The translations under genes and the position numbers were made by a program. A stretch of 64,000 nucleotides of DNA from an uncultured Oscillibacter sp. (GTDB lineage: Bacteria > Bacillota > Clostridia > Oscillospirales > Oscillospiraceae), in the NCBI GenBank assembly GCA_910585385.1, contig CAJUDV010000001.1, forward strand, positions 1 through 64,000, in the 5' to 3' direction. Below, in pieces: positions 33,158-41,070 of this stretch; the first letter of the stretch is position 1; each line of letters starts with the position of its first letter. The notes under the pieces are model-generated. The model ran no database searches, was not told the origin of the DNA, and saw nothing but the letters and a program-made list of their open reading frames with translations.

Positions 33158-34570
33158 ATGGATTTTGAGGCGATCAAGACGGCGGCAGAGGACTATCGGG
33201 CCGAGATGTCCCGGTTTCTGCGGGACATGATCTCCCACCCCAGCGAGAGCTGCGAGGAAAAGGACGTTGTGATGTGCATCAAGGCCGAGATGGAGAAGCT
33301 GGGCTTTGACAAGGTGGAGATCGACGGCCTGGGCAACGTCATCGGCTGGATGGGGCAGGGCGAGAAGATCATCGCTATCGACTCCCACATCGACACCGTT
33401 GGCATCGGCAACATCAGCAACTGGGAGGCCGACCCCTACACCGGCTACGAGACCGACGACATCATCTACGGCCGGGGCGGCAGCGACCAGGAGGGCGGCA
33501 TGGCCTCCGCCGTGTACGGCGCCAAGATCATGAAGGATATGGGCCTCATTCCCGAGGACTACAAGATCATGGTGGTGGGCTCCGTGCAGGAGGAGGACTG
33601 TGACGGCATGTGCTGGCAGTACATCGTCAACAAGTACTTCCAGGGTCCCGAGGACGCCCGCAGCAAGATCGAGTTCGTCATCTCCACCGAGCCCACCGAC
33701 GGCGGCATCTACCGGGGCCACCGGGGCCGCATGGAGATTCGGGTGGACGTGAAGGGCGTCTCCTGCCATGGCTCCGCCCCGGAGCGGGGCGATAACGCCA
33801 TCTACAAGATGGCCGACATTCTCCAGGACGTCCGGGCCCTCAACGAAAACGGCGACGGCCCCTCCAACACCGTCAAGGGCCTGGTGAAGATGCTGAACCC
33901 CGAGTTCAACCCCCAGCATTACGAGGACGCCCAGTTCCTGGGCCGGGGCACCTGCACCACCTCTCAGATCTTCTACACCTCCCCCAGCCGCTGCGCCGTG
34001 GCGGACAGCTGCTCCATCTCCATCGACCGGCGCATGACCGCCGGGGAGACCTGGGACTCCTGCCTGGAGGAGATCCGCCAGCTGCCCAGCGTGAAGAAAT
34101 ACGGGGACGACGTGAAGGTCTCCATGTACATGTACGACCGTCCCGCCTGGACCGGCACCGTCTATGAGACCGAGTGCTTCTTCCCCACCTGGATCAACAA
34201 GGCCGGCGCGGCCCACGTCCAGGCCCTGGTGGACGCCCACCACGCCCTGTGGGGCGACAAGCGCATTGGCCACGCCGACGCCGACCCCAAGAAGGACGCC
34301 ATGCACCTGCGCACCGGCCGGCCTCTCACGGACAAGTGGACCTTCTCCACCAACTGCGTCTCCATCCAGGGCCGGTACGGCATCCCCTGCGTGGGCTTCG
34401 GCCCCGGCGCGGAGAGCCAGGCCCACGCCCCCAATGAGATCACCTGGAAGCAGGATCTCGTCACCTGCGCCGCGCTGTACGCCGCCGTCCCCGGCCTCTA
34501 CAAACCCGAGAACAAGACCGCCGACGTGACGGAGTTCCGCCAGAGCCTGACGGACAACAATATTCAATAA
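33158..34570 (+). CDS. ygeY: YgeY-family M20 metallohydrolase
   Basis: A 470-residue M20/ArgE-type amidohydrolase of the YgeY family, which is linked to selenium- and purine-related catabolic clusters in enterics and gut anaerobes. Metal-site segments are IAIDSHIDTVGIGN (His and Asp), RGGSDQEGGMASA, and GSVQEEDCDG with the general-base Glu-Glu pair; the dimerisation lid includes KGVSCHGSAPERGDN. ATG 33158 has GGAGGG upstream; an in-frame ATG at 33143 lies on the ribosome site. It probably cleaves an N-carbamoyl or acyl amino compound feeding YgeW. The C-terminal EPTDGGIY..GHRGRM context is typical of the group. Confidence 0.92.
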   Translation: MDFEAIKTAAEDYRAEMSRFLRDMISHPSESCEEKDVVMCIKAEMEKLGFDKVEIDGLGNVIGWMGQGEKIIAIDSHIDTVGIGNISNWEADPYTGYETDDIIYGRGGSDQEGGMASAVYGAKIMKDMGLIPEDYKIMVVGSVQEEDCDGMCWQYIVNKYFQGPEDARSKIEFVISTEPTDGGIYRGHRGRMEIRVDVKGVSCHGSAPERGDNAIYKMADILQDVRALNENGDGPSNTVKGLVKMLNPEFNPQHYEDAQFLGRGTCTTSQIFYTSPSRCAVADSCSISIDRRMTAGETWDSCLEEIRQLPSVKKYGDDVKVSMYMYDRPAWTGTVYETECFFPTWINKAGAAHVQALVDAHHALWGDKRIGHADADPKKDAMHLRTGRPLTDKWTFSTNCVSIQGRYGIPCVGFGPGAESQAHAPNEITWKQDLVTCAALYAAVPGLYKPENKTADVTEFRQSLTDNNIQ

Positions 34571-34824
34571 TTTCTTTGGAAAACTGGTTGCTCTCCAGTA
34601 CATGGACTCTTGTGGAGGGAATGGCCCGGTCAGGGGACCAGGCCTCACAAGGCAGGTGCCTGCCCCTCTTTGGCCCCGTACCACTCCTGCAAAGTGGTGT
34701 GCACCAGCAAGAGAAGCTTGCACCGATTTGCGGGGCCGGCAGCCCCCTGCCGGCCAATCTCTCCTCAAGCGCATACCAATATTGATGAAAGCAGAATAAA
34801 TAAGGATATAAGGAGATCTTCAAT
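34571..34824 (+). ncRNA. Structured leader before ygeW (candidate switching RNA)
   Basis: A 254-base spacer with a compact predicted three-way junction. P1 is GGCCCCG (34672-34678) with CGGGGCC (34731-34737). P2 is ACCACT (34680-34685) with AGTGGT (34693-34698). P3 is GTGCA..AGC (34699-34708) with GCT-TGCAC (34716-34723). A second hairpin, GGCCGGCAG (34734-34742) with CTGCCGGCC (34747-34755), uses the 3' side of P1, so the two folds exclude each other. A further hairpin GGCAGG/CCTGCC lies at 34651-34664. No known riboswitch class was recognised, and no T-run follows. Confidence 0.45.
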
Positions 34825-36015
34825 ATGTCTAAGACCATCGAGCTGGCGCAGCACCTGGAGAAGCTGCACATCAACAACATGTACAAGTCCGATTTCTACT
34901 GGACCTGGGACAAGACCGACGAGGAGCTGGACGCCATCTTCACCGTGGCCGACGCCCTGCGGGACCTGCGGGAGCGGAACAAGTCCACCCGGATTTTTGA
35001 CTCGGGCCTTGGCATCTCCATCTTCCGGGACAACTCCACCCGGACCCGCTTCTCCTTCGCCTCCGCCTGCAACCTGCTGGGGCTCGCCGTCCAGGATCTG
35101 GACGAGAAGAAGAGCCAGATCGCCCACGGCGAGACCGTCCGGGAGACCGCCAACATGGTCTCCTTCATGGCCGACGTCATCGGCATCCGGGACGATATGT
35201 TCATCGGCGAGGGCCACAAGTACCAGAAGACCTTTATGGACGCCGTGCGGGATGGCTACCGGGACGGCATTTTGGAGCAGCAGCCCACCCTGGTGAACCT
35301 CCAGTGCGACGTGGACCATCCCACCCAGTGCATGGCTGACATGCTCCACATCATCCACCAGTTCGGCGGCGTGGAGAACCTCAAGGGCAAGAAGATTGCC
35401 ATGACCTGGGCCTACTCCCCCTCCTACGGCAAGCCCCTCTCCGTGCCCCAGGGCGTCATCGGCCTCATGACCCGCTTCGGCATGGATGTGGTGCTGGCCC
35501 ATCCCGAGGGCTATGACGTGATGCCCGAGGTGGAGGAGATCGCCCGCAAGAATGCCCAGGCCACCGGCGGCAGCTACAAAAAGGTCTCCACCATGGAGGA
35601 GGCCTTTGACGGCGCCGACATCGTCTATCCCAAGAGCTGGGCCCCCTTCGCCGCCATGGAGGAGCGGACAAAGCTCTACCAGGCCGGCGACCAGGCGGGC
35701 ATCGACCAGCTGGAGAAGAAGCTCCTGGCCCAGAACGCCCAGCACAAGAACTGGTCCTGCACCGAGGAGATGATGAAGCGCACCCGGGACGGCAAGGCGC
35801 TGTACCTCCACTGCCTGCCCGCCGACATCACCGGCCTCAGCTGCCCCGAGGGCGAGGTGGACAACTCCGTGTTCGACCGGTATCTGGTGCCCCTGTACAA
35901 GGAAGCCAGCTACAAGCCCTACGTCATCGCCGCCATGATCATGATGAGCAAGGTGAAGGACCCCGCCGCCGCGCTGATGGCCATGGACGCCAGCGGCAAG
36001 AGAAAATCTTTCTGA
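34825..36015 (+). CDS. ygeW: Knotted carbamoyltransferase YgeW
   Basis: A 396-residue aspartate/ornithine-carbamoyltransferase relative with the carbamoyl-phosphate loop NSTRTRFSF, the mid-protein DVDHPTQCMADMLH segment, and HCLPADITG near the C-terminus. The length and sequence fit the YgeW group, whose substrate is not ornithine or aspartate. Working in the catabolic direction it would release carbamoyl phosphate from a carbamoylated amine, which the adjacent carbamate kinase could use to make ATP. AAGGAG lies upstream, and arcC follows after 13 bases. Confidence 0.93.
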   Translation: MSKTIELAQHLEKLHINNMYKSDFYWTWDKTDEELDAIFTVADALRDLRERNKSTRIFDSGLGISIFRDNSTRTRFSFASACNLLGLAVQDLDEKKSQIAHGETVRETANMVSFMADVIGIRDDMFIGEGHKYQKTFMDAVRDGYRDGILEQQPTLVNLQCDVDHPTQCMADMLHIIHQFGGVENLKGKKIAMTWAYSPSYGKPLSVPQGVIGLMTRFGMDVVLAHPEGYDVMPEVEEIARKNAQATGGSYKKVSTMEEAFDGADIVYPKSWAPFAAMEERTKLYQAGDQAGIDQLEKKLLAQNAQHKNWSCTEEMMKRTRDGKALYLHCLPADITGLSCPEGEVDNSVFDRYLVPLYKEASYKPYVIAAMIMMSKVKDPAAALMAMDASGKRKSF

Positions 36016-36028
36016 GAGGTAACACGCC

Positions 36029-36970
36029 ATGACTAAGCGCATCGTAGTCGCTCTGGGCGGCAACGCCCTGGGCAATAACCTGCCGGAGCAGATGGCGGCG
36101 GTAAAGCAGACCGCCCGGGCCATCGCCGACCTCATCGAGGGCGGCAACGAGGTGATCGTGGCCCACGGCAACGGTCCCCAGGTGGGCATGATCCAAAAGG
36201 CCATGGCCGAGCTGACCCGCTCCAATCCTGAGAAGTACATCCCCTGCCCCCTGTCCGTGTGCGTTGCCATGAGCCAGGGCTACATCGGCTATGACCTCCA
36301 AAACGCCCTGCGGGAGGAACTGCTGGACCGGAACATCCAAAAGGGCGTGGCCACCGTGCTCACCCAGGTGGAGGTGGACCCCCAGGACCCCGCCTTCCGA
36401 AATCCCACCAAGCCCATCGGCGCCTTCATGACCGAGGAGGAGGCCCGGCGCATGGTGGCCGAACGGGGCTACGACGTGATGGAGGACTCCGGCCGGGGCT
36501 GGCGCCGGGTGGTGGCCTCTCCCAAGCCCGTGTCCGTCATCGAGCTGGACACCATCCAGGCCCTGGTGGAGAGCGACCACATCGTGGTGGCCTGCGGCGG
36601 CGGCGGAATCCCCGTCTTTAAAACCGAGGGGCACCACCTCAAGGGCGCGGCTGCGGTGATCGACAAGGACTTTGCCAGCGAGGTGCTGGCGGAGGAGCTG
36701 AACGCCGACGTGCTGATTATCCTCACCGCTGTGGAGAAGGTAGCCGTCAACTTCGGCAAGCCGGACCAGAAGTGGCTGGACCACCTGACCCCGGAGGAGG
36801 CCCGGGCGTACGCCAGCCAGGGCCAGTTCGCCCCGGGCAGCATGCTGCCCAAGGTGGAGGCCGCGGTGAAGTTCGCCGAGTCCAAGCCCGGCCGCACGGC
36901 TCTCATCACCCTGCTGGAAAAGGCCAAGGCCGGCATCGCCGGGGAGACCGGCACCTCTATCTCTCTGTAA
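36029..36970 (+). CDS. arcC: Carbamate kinase
   Basis: It transfers phosphate from carbamoyl phosphate to ADP, giving ATP, CO2 and ammonia. The 313-residue amino-acid-kinase-fold protein has the N-terminal VVALGGNALG, AHGNGPQVGM, the ACGGGGIPVF loop, VIDKDFAS and ILTAVEKV. It is the last gene of the ygeY-ygeW-arcC set. Finding it with YgeW supports energy-yielding use of a ureido compound. No arcA or argF-like gene is present here, so classical arginine deimination is unlikely. Confidence 0.96.
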   Translation: MTKRIVVALGGNALGNNLPEQMAAVKQTARAIADLIEGGNEVIVAHGNGPQVGMIQKAMAELTRSNPEKYIPCPLSVCVAMSQGYIGYDLQNALREELLDRNIQKGVATVLTQVEVDPQDPAFRNPTKPIGAFMTEEEARRMVAERGYDVMEDSGRGWRRVVASPKPVSVIELDTIQALVESDHIVVACGGGGIPVFKTEGHHLKGAAAVIDKDFASEVLAEELNADVLIILTAVEKVAVNFGKPDQKWLDHLTPEEARAYASQGQFAPGSMLPKVEAAVKFAESKPGRTALITLLEKAKAGIAGETGTSISL

Positions 36971-36982
36971 TCTCTCCAACAG

Positions 36983-37021
36983 CAAAGCGGGGAGCGGATG
37001 ATCCGCTCCCCCGCTTTTATA
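36983..37021 (+). terminator. Intrinsic terminator of the ygeY-ygeW-arcC operon
   Basis: AAAGCGGGGAGCGGAT pairs with ATCCGCTCCCCCGCTTT (one bulged C), followed by TTATAAT. Confidence 0.85.
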
Positions 37022-37097
37022 ATAAAATCAAATCAGGGGGCCGTCCACCCCGGACAGGCCCCCCGACGGTCCTGAATCCATATGCCGCCGCGCGGGT

Positions 37098-37472
37098 CTA
37101 TTGCCCCGCCTCTGTCAATTTTTGAACAGCCTCCTCCTTTGTGGATACAAAGAAAACACCGTGCCCGTTGTTGGACTCATAGATGAAGTCCCACGGGGGC
37201 TTGCTGGTGTAGCGGGAGTAGTCGCCGTAGATGGCGGCCTTTACCCGGTAGTTGATGAACTTCTGGAGAATCTCCCCGGCCACGCCTGTGCTGAGGATGA
37301 AAAACTCCTCACAGATCAGATTTTTGTCCAGGACGATCCGGGACGCGCCCGTCTCGTATTTCACAGTCATCACCAGGTCCAGGGCGGACTGCACCTCCAC
37401 AATCACTTTCTCATCGCTGGAGACAACCGCAATATCCATCGCAAGATCTTTTAAATGTTCAATTTTCATCAT
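37098..37472 (-). CDS. DUF4180 domain protein
   Basis: A 124-residue protein matching the pattern of the DUF4180 family: IAVVSSDEKVIVEVQSALDL, ETGASRIVLDKNLICEEFF, LSTGVAGEILQKFINYRVK, then a WDFIYESNNGHGVFFVS tail. The family is widespread in Firmicutes and of unknown function; relatives have an STAS-like alpha/beta look. Two adjacent ATGs (37472 and 37469) are possible. It is monocistronic on the minus strand, convergent with arcC. Confidence 0.85.
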   Translation of the reverse strand: MMKIEHLKDLAMDIAVVSSDEKVIVEVQSALDLVMTVKYETGASRIVLDKNLICEEFFILSTGVAGEILQKFINYRVKAAIYGDYSRYTSKPPWDFIYESNNGHGVFFVSTKEEAVQKLTEAGQ

Positions 37473-37649
37473 AACCTGTCATGTTCTCTTGTATCAGATT
37501 TGCGGCATGGGCTCCAGTCGAGGAGAGAGACTATACCACATACTTCCCCCGCTGTCAAACCTCTGTCTCGGGGATGATTTGAGTTTTGCGGGAGGATGTT
37601 CTATGATGGAACCCACCTTACAGACCCAGAGGAGGGCCGGATATATACG

Positions 37650-38106
37650 CATTGGAATTGGTCAAAGCGGAGGAGATTGCGCTGTGCAACGAGATCATCC
37701 GCCAGGGGCGGCAGTTTCAGCAGGAGCAGGGCTTTGTCCAGTAAACGGAGGACTACCCCAATATCGACACCCTCCGGGGGGGATGTGGCGGACGGCACCG
37801 GATATGTGCTCCGGGTGGAGGGCGTGATCGCCGGCTACATGTGCATTGACTTCTCCGGCGAACCCGCCTACACCATGGTGCACCCATGGCCTTCAGCCGG
37901 GACTTCCGGGGAATGGGGCTGGTGAACACCACCTTCTCGCTGATTGAAACGCTGTGCCTGGACAACGGCGTCTCCTGCATCCGGGTGGACACGGACTTCC
38001 CAAACAAACGGATGAGCACATCCTGCTCAAAAACGGATTCACCCAGCGGGGGACCATTGTCTTTCAGGGCGGCGGAAAGCTGGCCTGCGACAGGATTCTC
38101 TCATGA
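37650..38106 (+). pseudogene. Broken GNAT acetyltransferase gene
   Basis: Pieces of one GNAT protein appear in order but in different frames. They are LELVKAEEIALCNEIIRQGRQF up to a TAA near 37742; GTGYVLRVEGVIAGYMCIDF in a second frame (to about 37885); MAFSRDFRGMGL...IETLCLDNGVSCIRVDTDFPNKRM in a third (about 37886-38015); and ILLKNGFTQRGTIVFQGG, then CDRIL, in a fourth. At least one stop and three frameshifts separate them, so the gene is inactive unless these are assembly errors. The acetyl-CoA loop region and the C-terminal KNGF motif are still recognisable. Confidence 0.75.
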
Positions 38107-38142
38107 TGCCTGGCCCCGGCAGGCTCCGCGGAAAAAGCGCCC

Positions 38143-38171
38143 TTGCAAAACCGGGAAAACAGGCGTATAAT
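38143..38171 (+). promoter_or_regulatory. Promoter of the thi operon
   Basis: TTGCAA (38143-38148), a 17-base spacer, TATAAT (38166-38171), directly upstream of the TPP riboswitch. Confidence 0.75.
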
Positions 38172-38182
38172 GGATATAAAAA

Positions 38183-38260
38183 TGGGGAGCCCGGACACGG
38201 GCTGAGAGGAAGCCTCGCTTCGACCCGAGACCTGATTTGGATCATGCCAACGTAGGGAAA
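38183..38260 (+). promoter_or_regulatory. TPP riboswitch (THI element)
   Basis: The conserved THI-box segments are present in order: GGGAGCCCGG and GGGCTGAGAGGAAGC on the pyrimidine-sensor side, GACCCGAGACCTGATTTGG, then ATCATGCCAACGTAGGGAA. It would bind thiamine diphosphate and shut off thiE-thiD through the terminator that follows. Confidence 0.95.
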
Positions 38261-38273
38261 TAGTCGCGGAGTG

Positions 38274-38312
38274 CCGCGGATATGTCATACGCAGGCATAT
38301 CCGCGGTTTTTT
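38274..38312 (+). terminator. Riboswitch-controlled intrinsic terminator
   Basis: The 11-bp stem CCGCGGATATG / CATATCCGCGG is followed by six T's, 18 bases before the thiE start. Its 5' arm lies 13 bases after the riboswitch core, so ligand binding can favour termination. Confidence 0.9.
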
Positions 38313-38329
38313 ATAAGGAGGATGCCAGC

Positions 38330-38977
38330 ATGAACATCACCGGAGAGCGGCTGCGGCTCTACGCCGTCACGGACCGGACCTGGGCGGCGGACGAAGAGGC
38401 CCTGTTCCGCCAGATCGGGGCCGCCATCGACGGCGGCGCGTCCGTTGTCCAGCTGCGGGAGAAGTATCTGGACGGGGCCGCGTTTCTGGCGGAGGCAGTG
38501 CGCTTTACAGACCTGTGCCGCCGGAGGGGGGCCGTCAGCATCATCAACGACCGGGTGGACATCGCCCTTGCGTGCGGGGCCGGCGGCGTCCACGTGGGGC
38601 AGGGGGACCTGGAGGCAGCCGCGGCCCGCCAGGCCCTGGGGCCGGACAAAATCCTGGGCGTCTCCGCCCACAGCGTGGAGGAGGCCCTGCGGGCCCAGGC
38701 GGCGGGGGCGGACTACCTGGGGGTGGGGGCGGCCTTTGCCACCGGCACCAAGGCCGACGCAAAGCCCATCACCCGCCAGACCATCCGCTCCATCACGGCG
38801 GCAGTGGACATCCCGGTGGTGGCCATCGGCGGCATCACCCGGGAGAACATTCTGGAGCTGAGGGGCTGCGGCCTGGCGGGGGCGGCGGTGGTATCCGCCC
38901 TGTTCGCCCAGACGGACGTGAGAGCCGCGGCGGCGGAGCTTCGGCGGCTCTGTGACAAAATTGCGGAGGAGGCATAA
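38330..38977 (+). CDS. thiE: Thiamine-phosphate synthase
   Basis: ThiE couples HMP diphosphate and the thiazole phosphate to form thiamine phosphate. The 215-residue TIM-barrel protein has VQLREKYLDG, SIINDRVDIAL, GVHVGQGDL, DYLGVGAAFATGTKAD and AIGGITRENI, all typical of the family. ATG 38330 follows ATAAGGAGG. It is under the TPP riboswitch and four bases from thiD. Confidence 0.96.
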   Translation: MNITGERLRLYAVTDRTWAADEEALFRQIGAAIDGGASVVQLREKYLDGAAFLAEAVRFTDLCRRRGAVSIINDRVDIALACGAGGVHVGQGDLEAAAARQALGPDKILGVSAHSVEEALRAQAAGADYLGVGAAFATGTKADAKPITRQTIRSITAAVDIPVVAIGGITRENILELRGCGLAGAAVVSALFAQTDVRAAAAELRRLCDKIAEEA

Positions 38978-38980
38978 CCC

Positions 38981-39787
38981 ATGAGAACAGCGCTGACCAT
39001 CGCCGGCACCGACCCCAGCGGCGGCGCGGGCATTCAGGCGGACATCAAGACCATGACCACCAACGGCGTCTTCGCCATGAGCGCCGTCACGGCCCTGGTG
39101 GCCCAGAACACCACCGGGGTGCGGAGCATCGTGGAGTGTACGCCGGAATTTCTCGCGGAGCAGCTGGACTGCGTGTTCACCGACATCTTCCCCGACGCGG
39201 TAAAGACGGGGATGGTGTCCAGCATTCCCCTGATCGAGACCATCGCGGACAAGCTGGCCGAATATGGAGCCAAAAATCTGGTGGTGGACCCGGTGATGGT
39301 GGCCACCTCCGGGGGCCGGCTGATCTCCCGGGACGCGGTGGAGACTCTGAAAGCCCGCCTTCTGCCAATGGCCGCGGTCATCACCCCCAACATCCCGGAG
39401 GCGGAGCTCCTCTCCGGCCGGGAGATCCGCAGCGCCCAGGACATGGAGGACGCCGCCCGGGCCATCTTTGACGGCTACGGCTGCGCCGTGCTGTGCAAGG
39501 GGGGACACAGCCTCAACGACGCCAACGACCTGCTGTGGCAGGGGAGCGGCGGCCGGTGGTTCCGGGGCCGCCGCATCGACAACCCCAACACCCACGGCAC
39601 CGGCTGCACCCTCTCCAGCGCCATGGCCTCCAACCTGGCCAAGGGCTACGGCCTGGCGGAATCCGTGGAGCGGGCCAAGACCTACCTCTCCGGCGCCCTG
39701 GGGGCCATGCTGGACCTGGGCCGCGGCCCCGGCCCCATGGACCACGCCTTTGACGTCAAGCCGGAATACCGGGAAGAGGCGACATAA
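38981..39787 (+). CDS. thiD: Hydroxymethylpyrimidine (phosphate) kinase
   Basis: ThiD phosphorylates HMP and HMP phosphate for thiamine synthesis. The 268-residue ribokinase-fold protein starts RTALTIAGTDPSGGAGIQAD, has VVDPVMVATSGGRLIS, ITPNIPEAELL, and the C-terminal anion hole NTHGTGCTLSSA. It is the second and last gene behind the riboswitch; with only thiE and thiD here the cell may salvage HMP and thiazole or keep thiC/thiG elsewhere. Confidence 0.95.
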   Translation: MRTALTIAGTDPSGGAGIQADIKTMTTNGVFAMSAVTALVAQNTTGVRSIVECTPEFLAEQLDCVFTDIFPDAVKTGMVSSIPLIETIADKLAEYGAKNLVVDPVMVATSGGRLISRDAVETLKARLLPMAAVITPNIPEAELLSGREIRSAQDMEDAARAIFDGYGCAVLCKGGHSLNDANDLLWQGSGGRWFRGRRIDNPNTHGTGCTLSSAMASNLAKGYGLAESVERAKTYLSGALGAMLDLGRGPGPMDHAFDVKPEYREEAT

Positions 39788-40222
39788 AAAGACGGCCCGG
39801 CGGATTGGGGCAGGAACAGTGGGAGCAGCAGCCCAGCAATGCGCAGGATATGGAACGGCAGGGGGCAGGGCAGCGGGATAGCCGCTGTTAATTTGCGGCA
39901 AGTCAATCGCAATTATCTGGATTTCGTTCCGCGGTTTCGGCGTTACACACAATGCCCAAAAACAAGCATCTTAACAGGTCAGAAAAACGTTTGAACAGCA
40001 ATTGTCTATACTCTTTGATGTTCTCTATTTCAGTTTGACTGGATTCTGCTTGGAGCAAAAAAATTATAGCGCATATCCCCGGCGAAAATAATTGCCGCTG
40101 CCATTTCGCCGCCGAAAGCGGGGGACAGGATGATAAAATCCTGTCCCTCGCTTTCGTTCGCCTCATTCTAACAGCAAAACCGTCCGCACCGGTGCGGCGG
40201 CTCTGCCGCCGGGTCCTGCTAT
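39788..40222. other. Gap between thiD and nfo
   Basis: No convincing gene. A minus-strand open frame of 87 codons (39903-40166) includes ENIKEYRQLLFKRFSDLLRC, but it has no ribosome site and lies in unusually AT-rich DNA, so it may be a remnant. A strong stem, GAAAGCG-g-GGGACAGGAT with ATCCTGTCCC-t-CGCTTTC (40114-40155), sits 3' of nfo and could end its transcript. Confidence 0.45.
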
Positions 40223-41056
40223 TTACAGTTCCGCCTGTTCCCGCATCAGGGCAATCTCCCGCCGGTAGCCCGGCAGCTCGTTGGGGGTCTCCAGGCAGAA
40301 GGGCAGGTCCCGCAGCGCCGGGTGGCGCACCACCCGGGTCAGGGCCTCCAGACCGATCTCCCCCTGGCCAATGCAGGCGTGGCGGTCCTTGCGGCTGCCT
40401 GGGGGATTCTTGCTGTCGTTGAGATGGACGGCCTTCAGCCGGTCCAGGCCGATGATCCGGTGGAACTCCGCCAGTACGCCGTCCAGGTCGCGGATGATGT
40501 CATATCCCCCGTCGGAGACGTGGCAGGTGTCCAGGCACACGCCCATCTTGTCCGAGAGCTCCACCCGGTCCAGAATGGCCCGCAGCTCCTCAAACCGGCC
40601 CCCCACCTCGCTGCCCTTGCCCGCCATGGTCTCCAGCAGGACGGTGGTATGCAGGTCCGGCGTCAAGATGGCGTTGAGGCCCTGGGCAATGAGGTCGATT
40701 CCCGCCTCCATTCCCTGGCCCACGTGGCTGCCGGGGTGGAAATTGTAGTACTGTCCCGGCACATGCTCCAGCCGCCGCAGGTCGTCGGCCATGGTCTCCC
40801 GGGCAAACTCCCGGTTCCGCTCCTCTGCGCCGCAGAGGTTCAGGGTGTAGGGGGCGTGGGCGACGATGGGGGCGAAGCGGTGTTCCTCCATCAATTGCAC
40901 CAGCGCCGCCGCGTCGGCGGCGTCCAGGTCCTTGGCCCTGCTTCCCCGGGGATTGCGGGTGAAAAACTGAAAGGTGTCCGCCCCCAGCTCCAGCGCCTGC
41001 CGCCCCATGGCGGCAAAGCCCTTGGAGGAGGACAGATGGCATCCGATGTGCAGCAT
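40223..41056 (-). CDS. nfo: Deoxyribonuclease IV (AP endonuclease)
   Basis: Nfo cleaves DNA at abasic sites using three zinc ions. The 277-residue TIM-barrel protein has HIGCHLSSSKGF, IVAHAPYTLNL, NFHPGSHVGQG, VLLETMAGKGSEVG, VCLDTCHVSDGGYD and HLNDSKNPPGSRKDRHACIGQGEIG-type metal-ligand segments. The start at 41056 follows AAAGGAGAGAG. It is the last gene of a minus-strand run with folD and lgt; the folD stop is only 14 bases upstream. Confidence 0.95.
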   Translation of the reverse strand: MLHIGCHLSSSKGFAAMGRQALELGADTFQFFTRNPRGSRAKDLDAADAAALVQLMEEHRFAPIVAHAPYTLNLCGAEERNREFARETMADDLRRLEHVPGQYYNFHPGSHVGQGMEAGIDLIAQGLNAILTPDLHTTVLLETMAGKGSEVGGRFEELRAILDRVELSDKMGVCLDTCHVSDGGYDIIRDLDGVLAEFHRIIGLDRLKAVHLNDSKNPPGSRKDRHACIGQGEIGLEALTRVVRHPALRDLPFCLETPNELPGYRREIALMREQAEL

Positions 41057-41070
41057 CCCACTCTCTCCTT

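Noticed and set aside
34576..35296. Plus-strand ORFs starting in the ygeW leader
   Set aside because: They run into ygeW in the wrong frame, have no ribosome site, and the region behaves as structured RNA instead.
39903..40166. 87-codon minus-strand ORF between nfo and thiD
   Set aside because: No ribosome site or recognisable domain, and it begins inside a terminator-like stem; at most a remnant.
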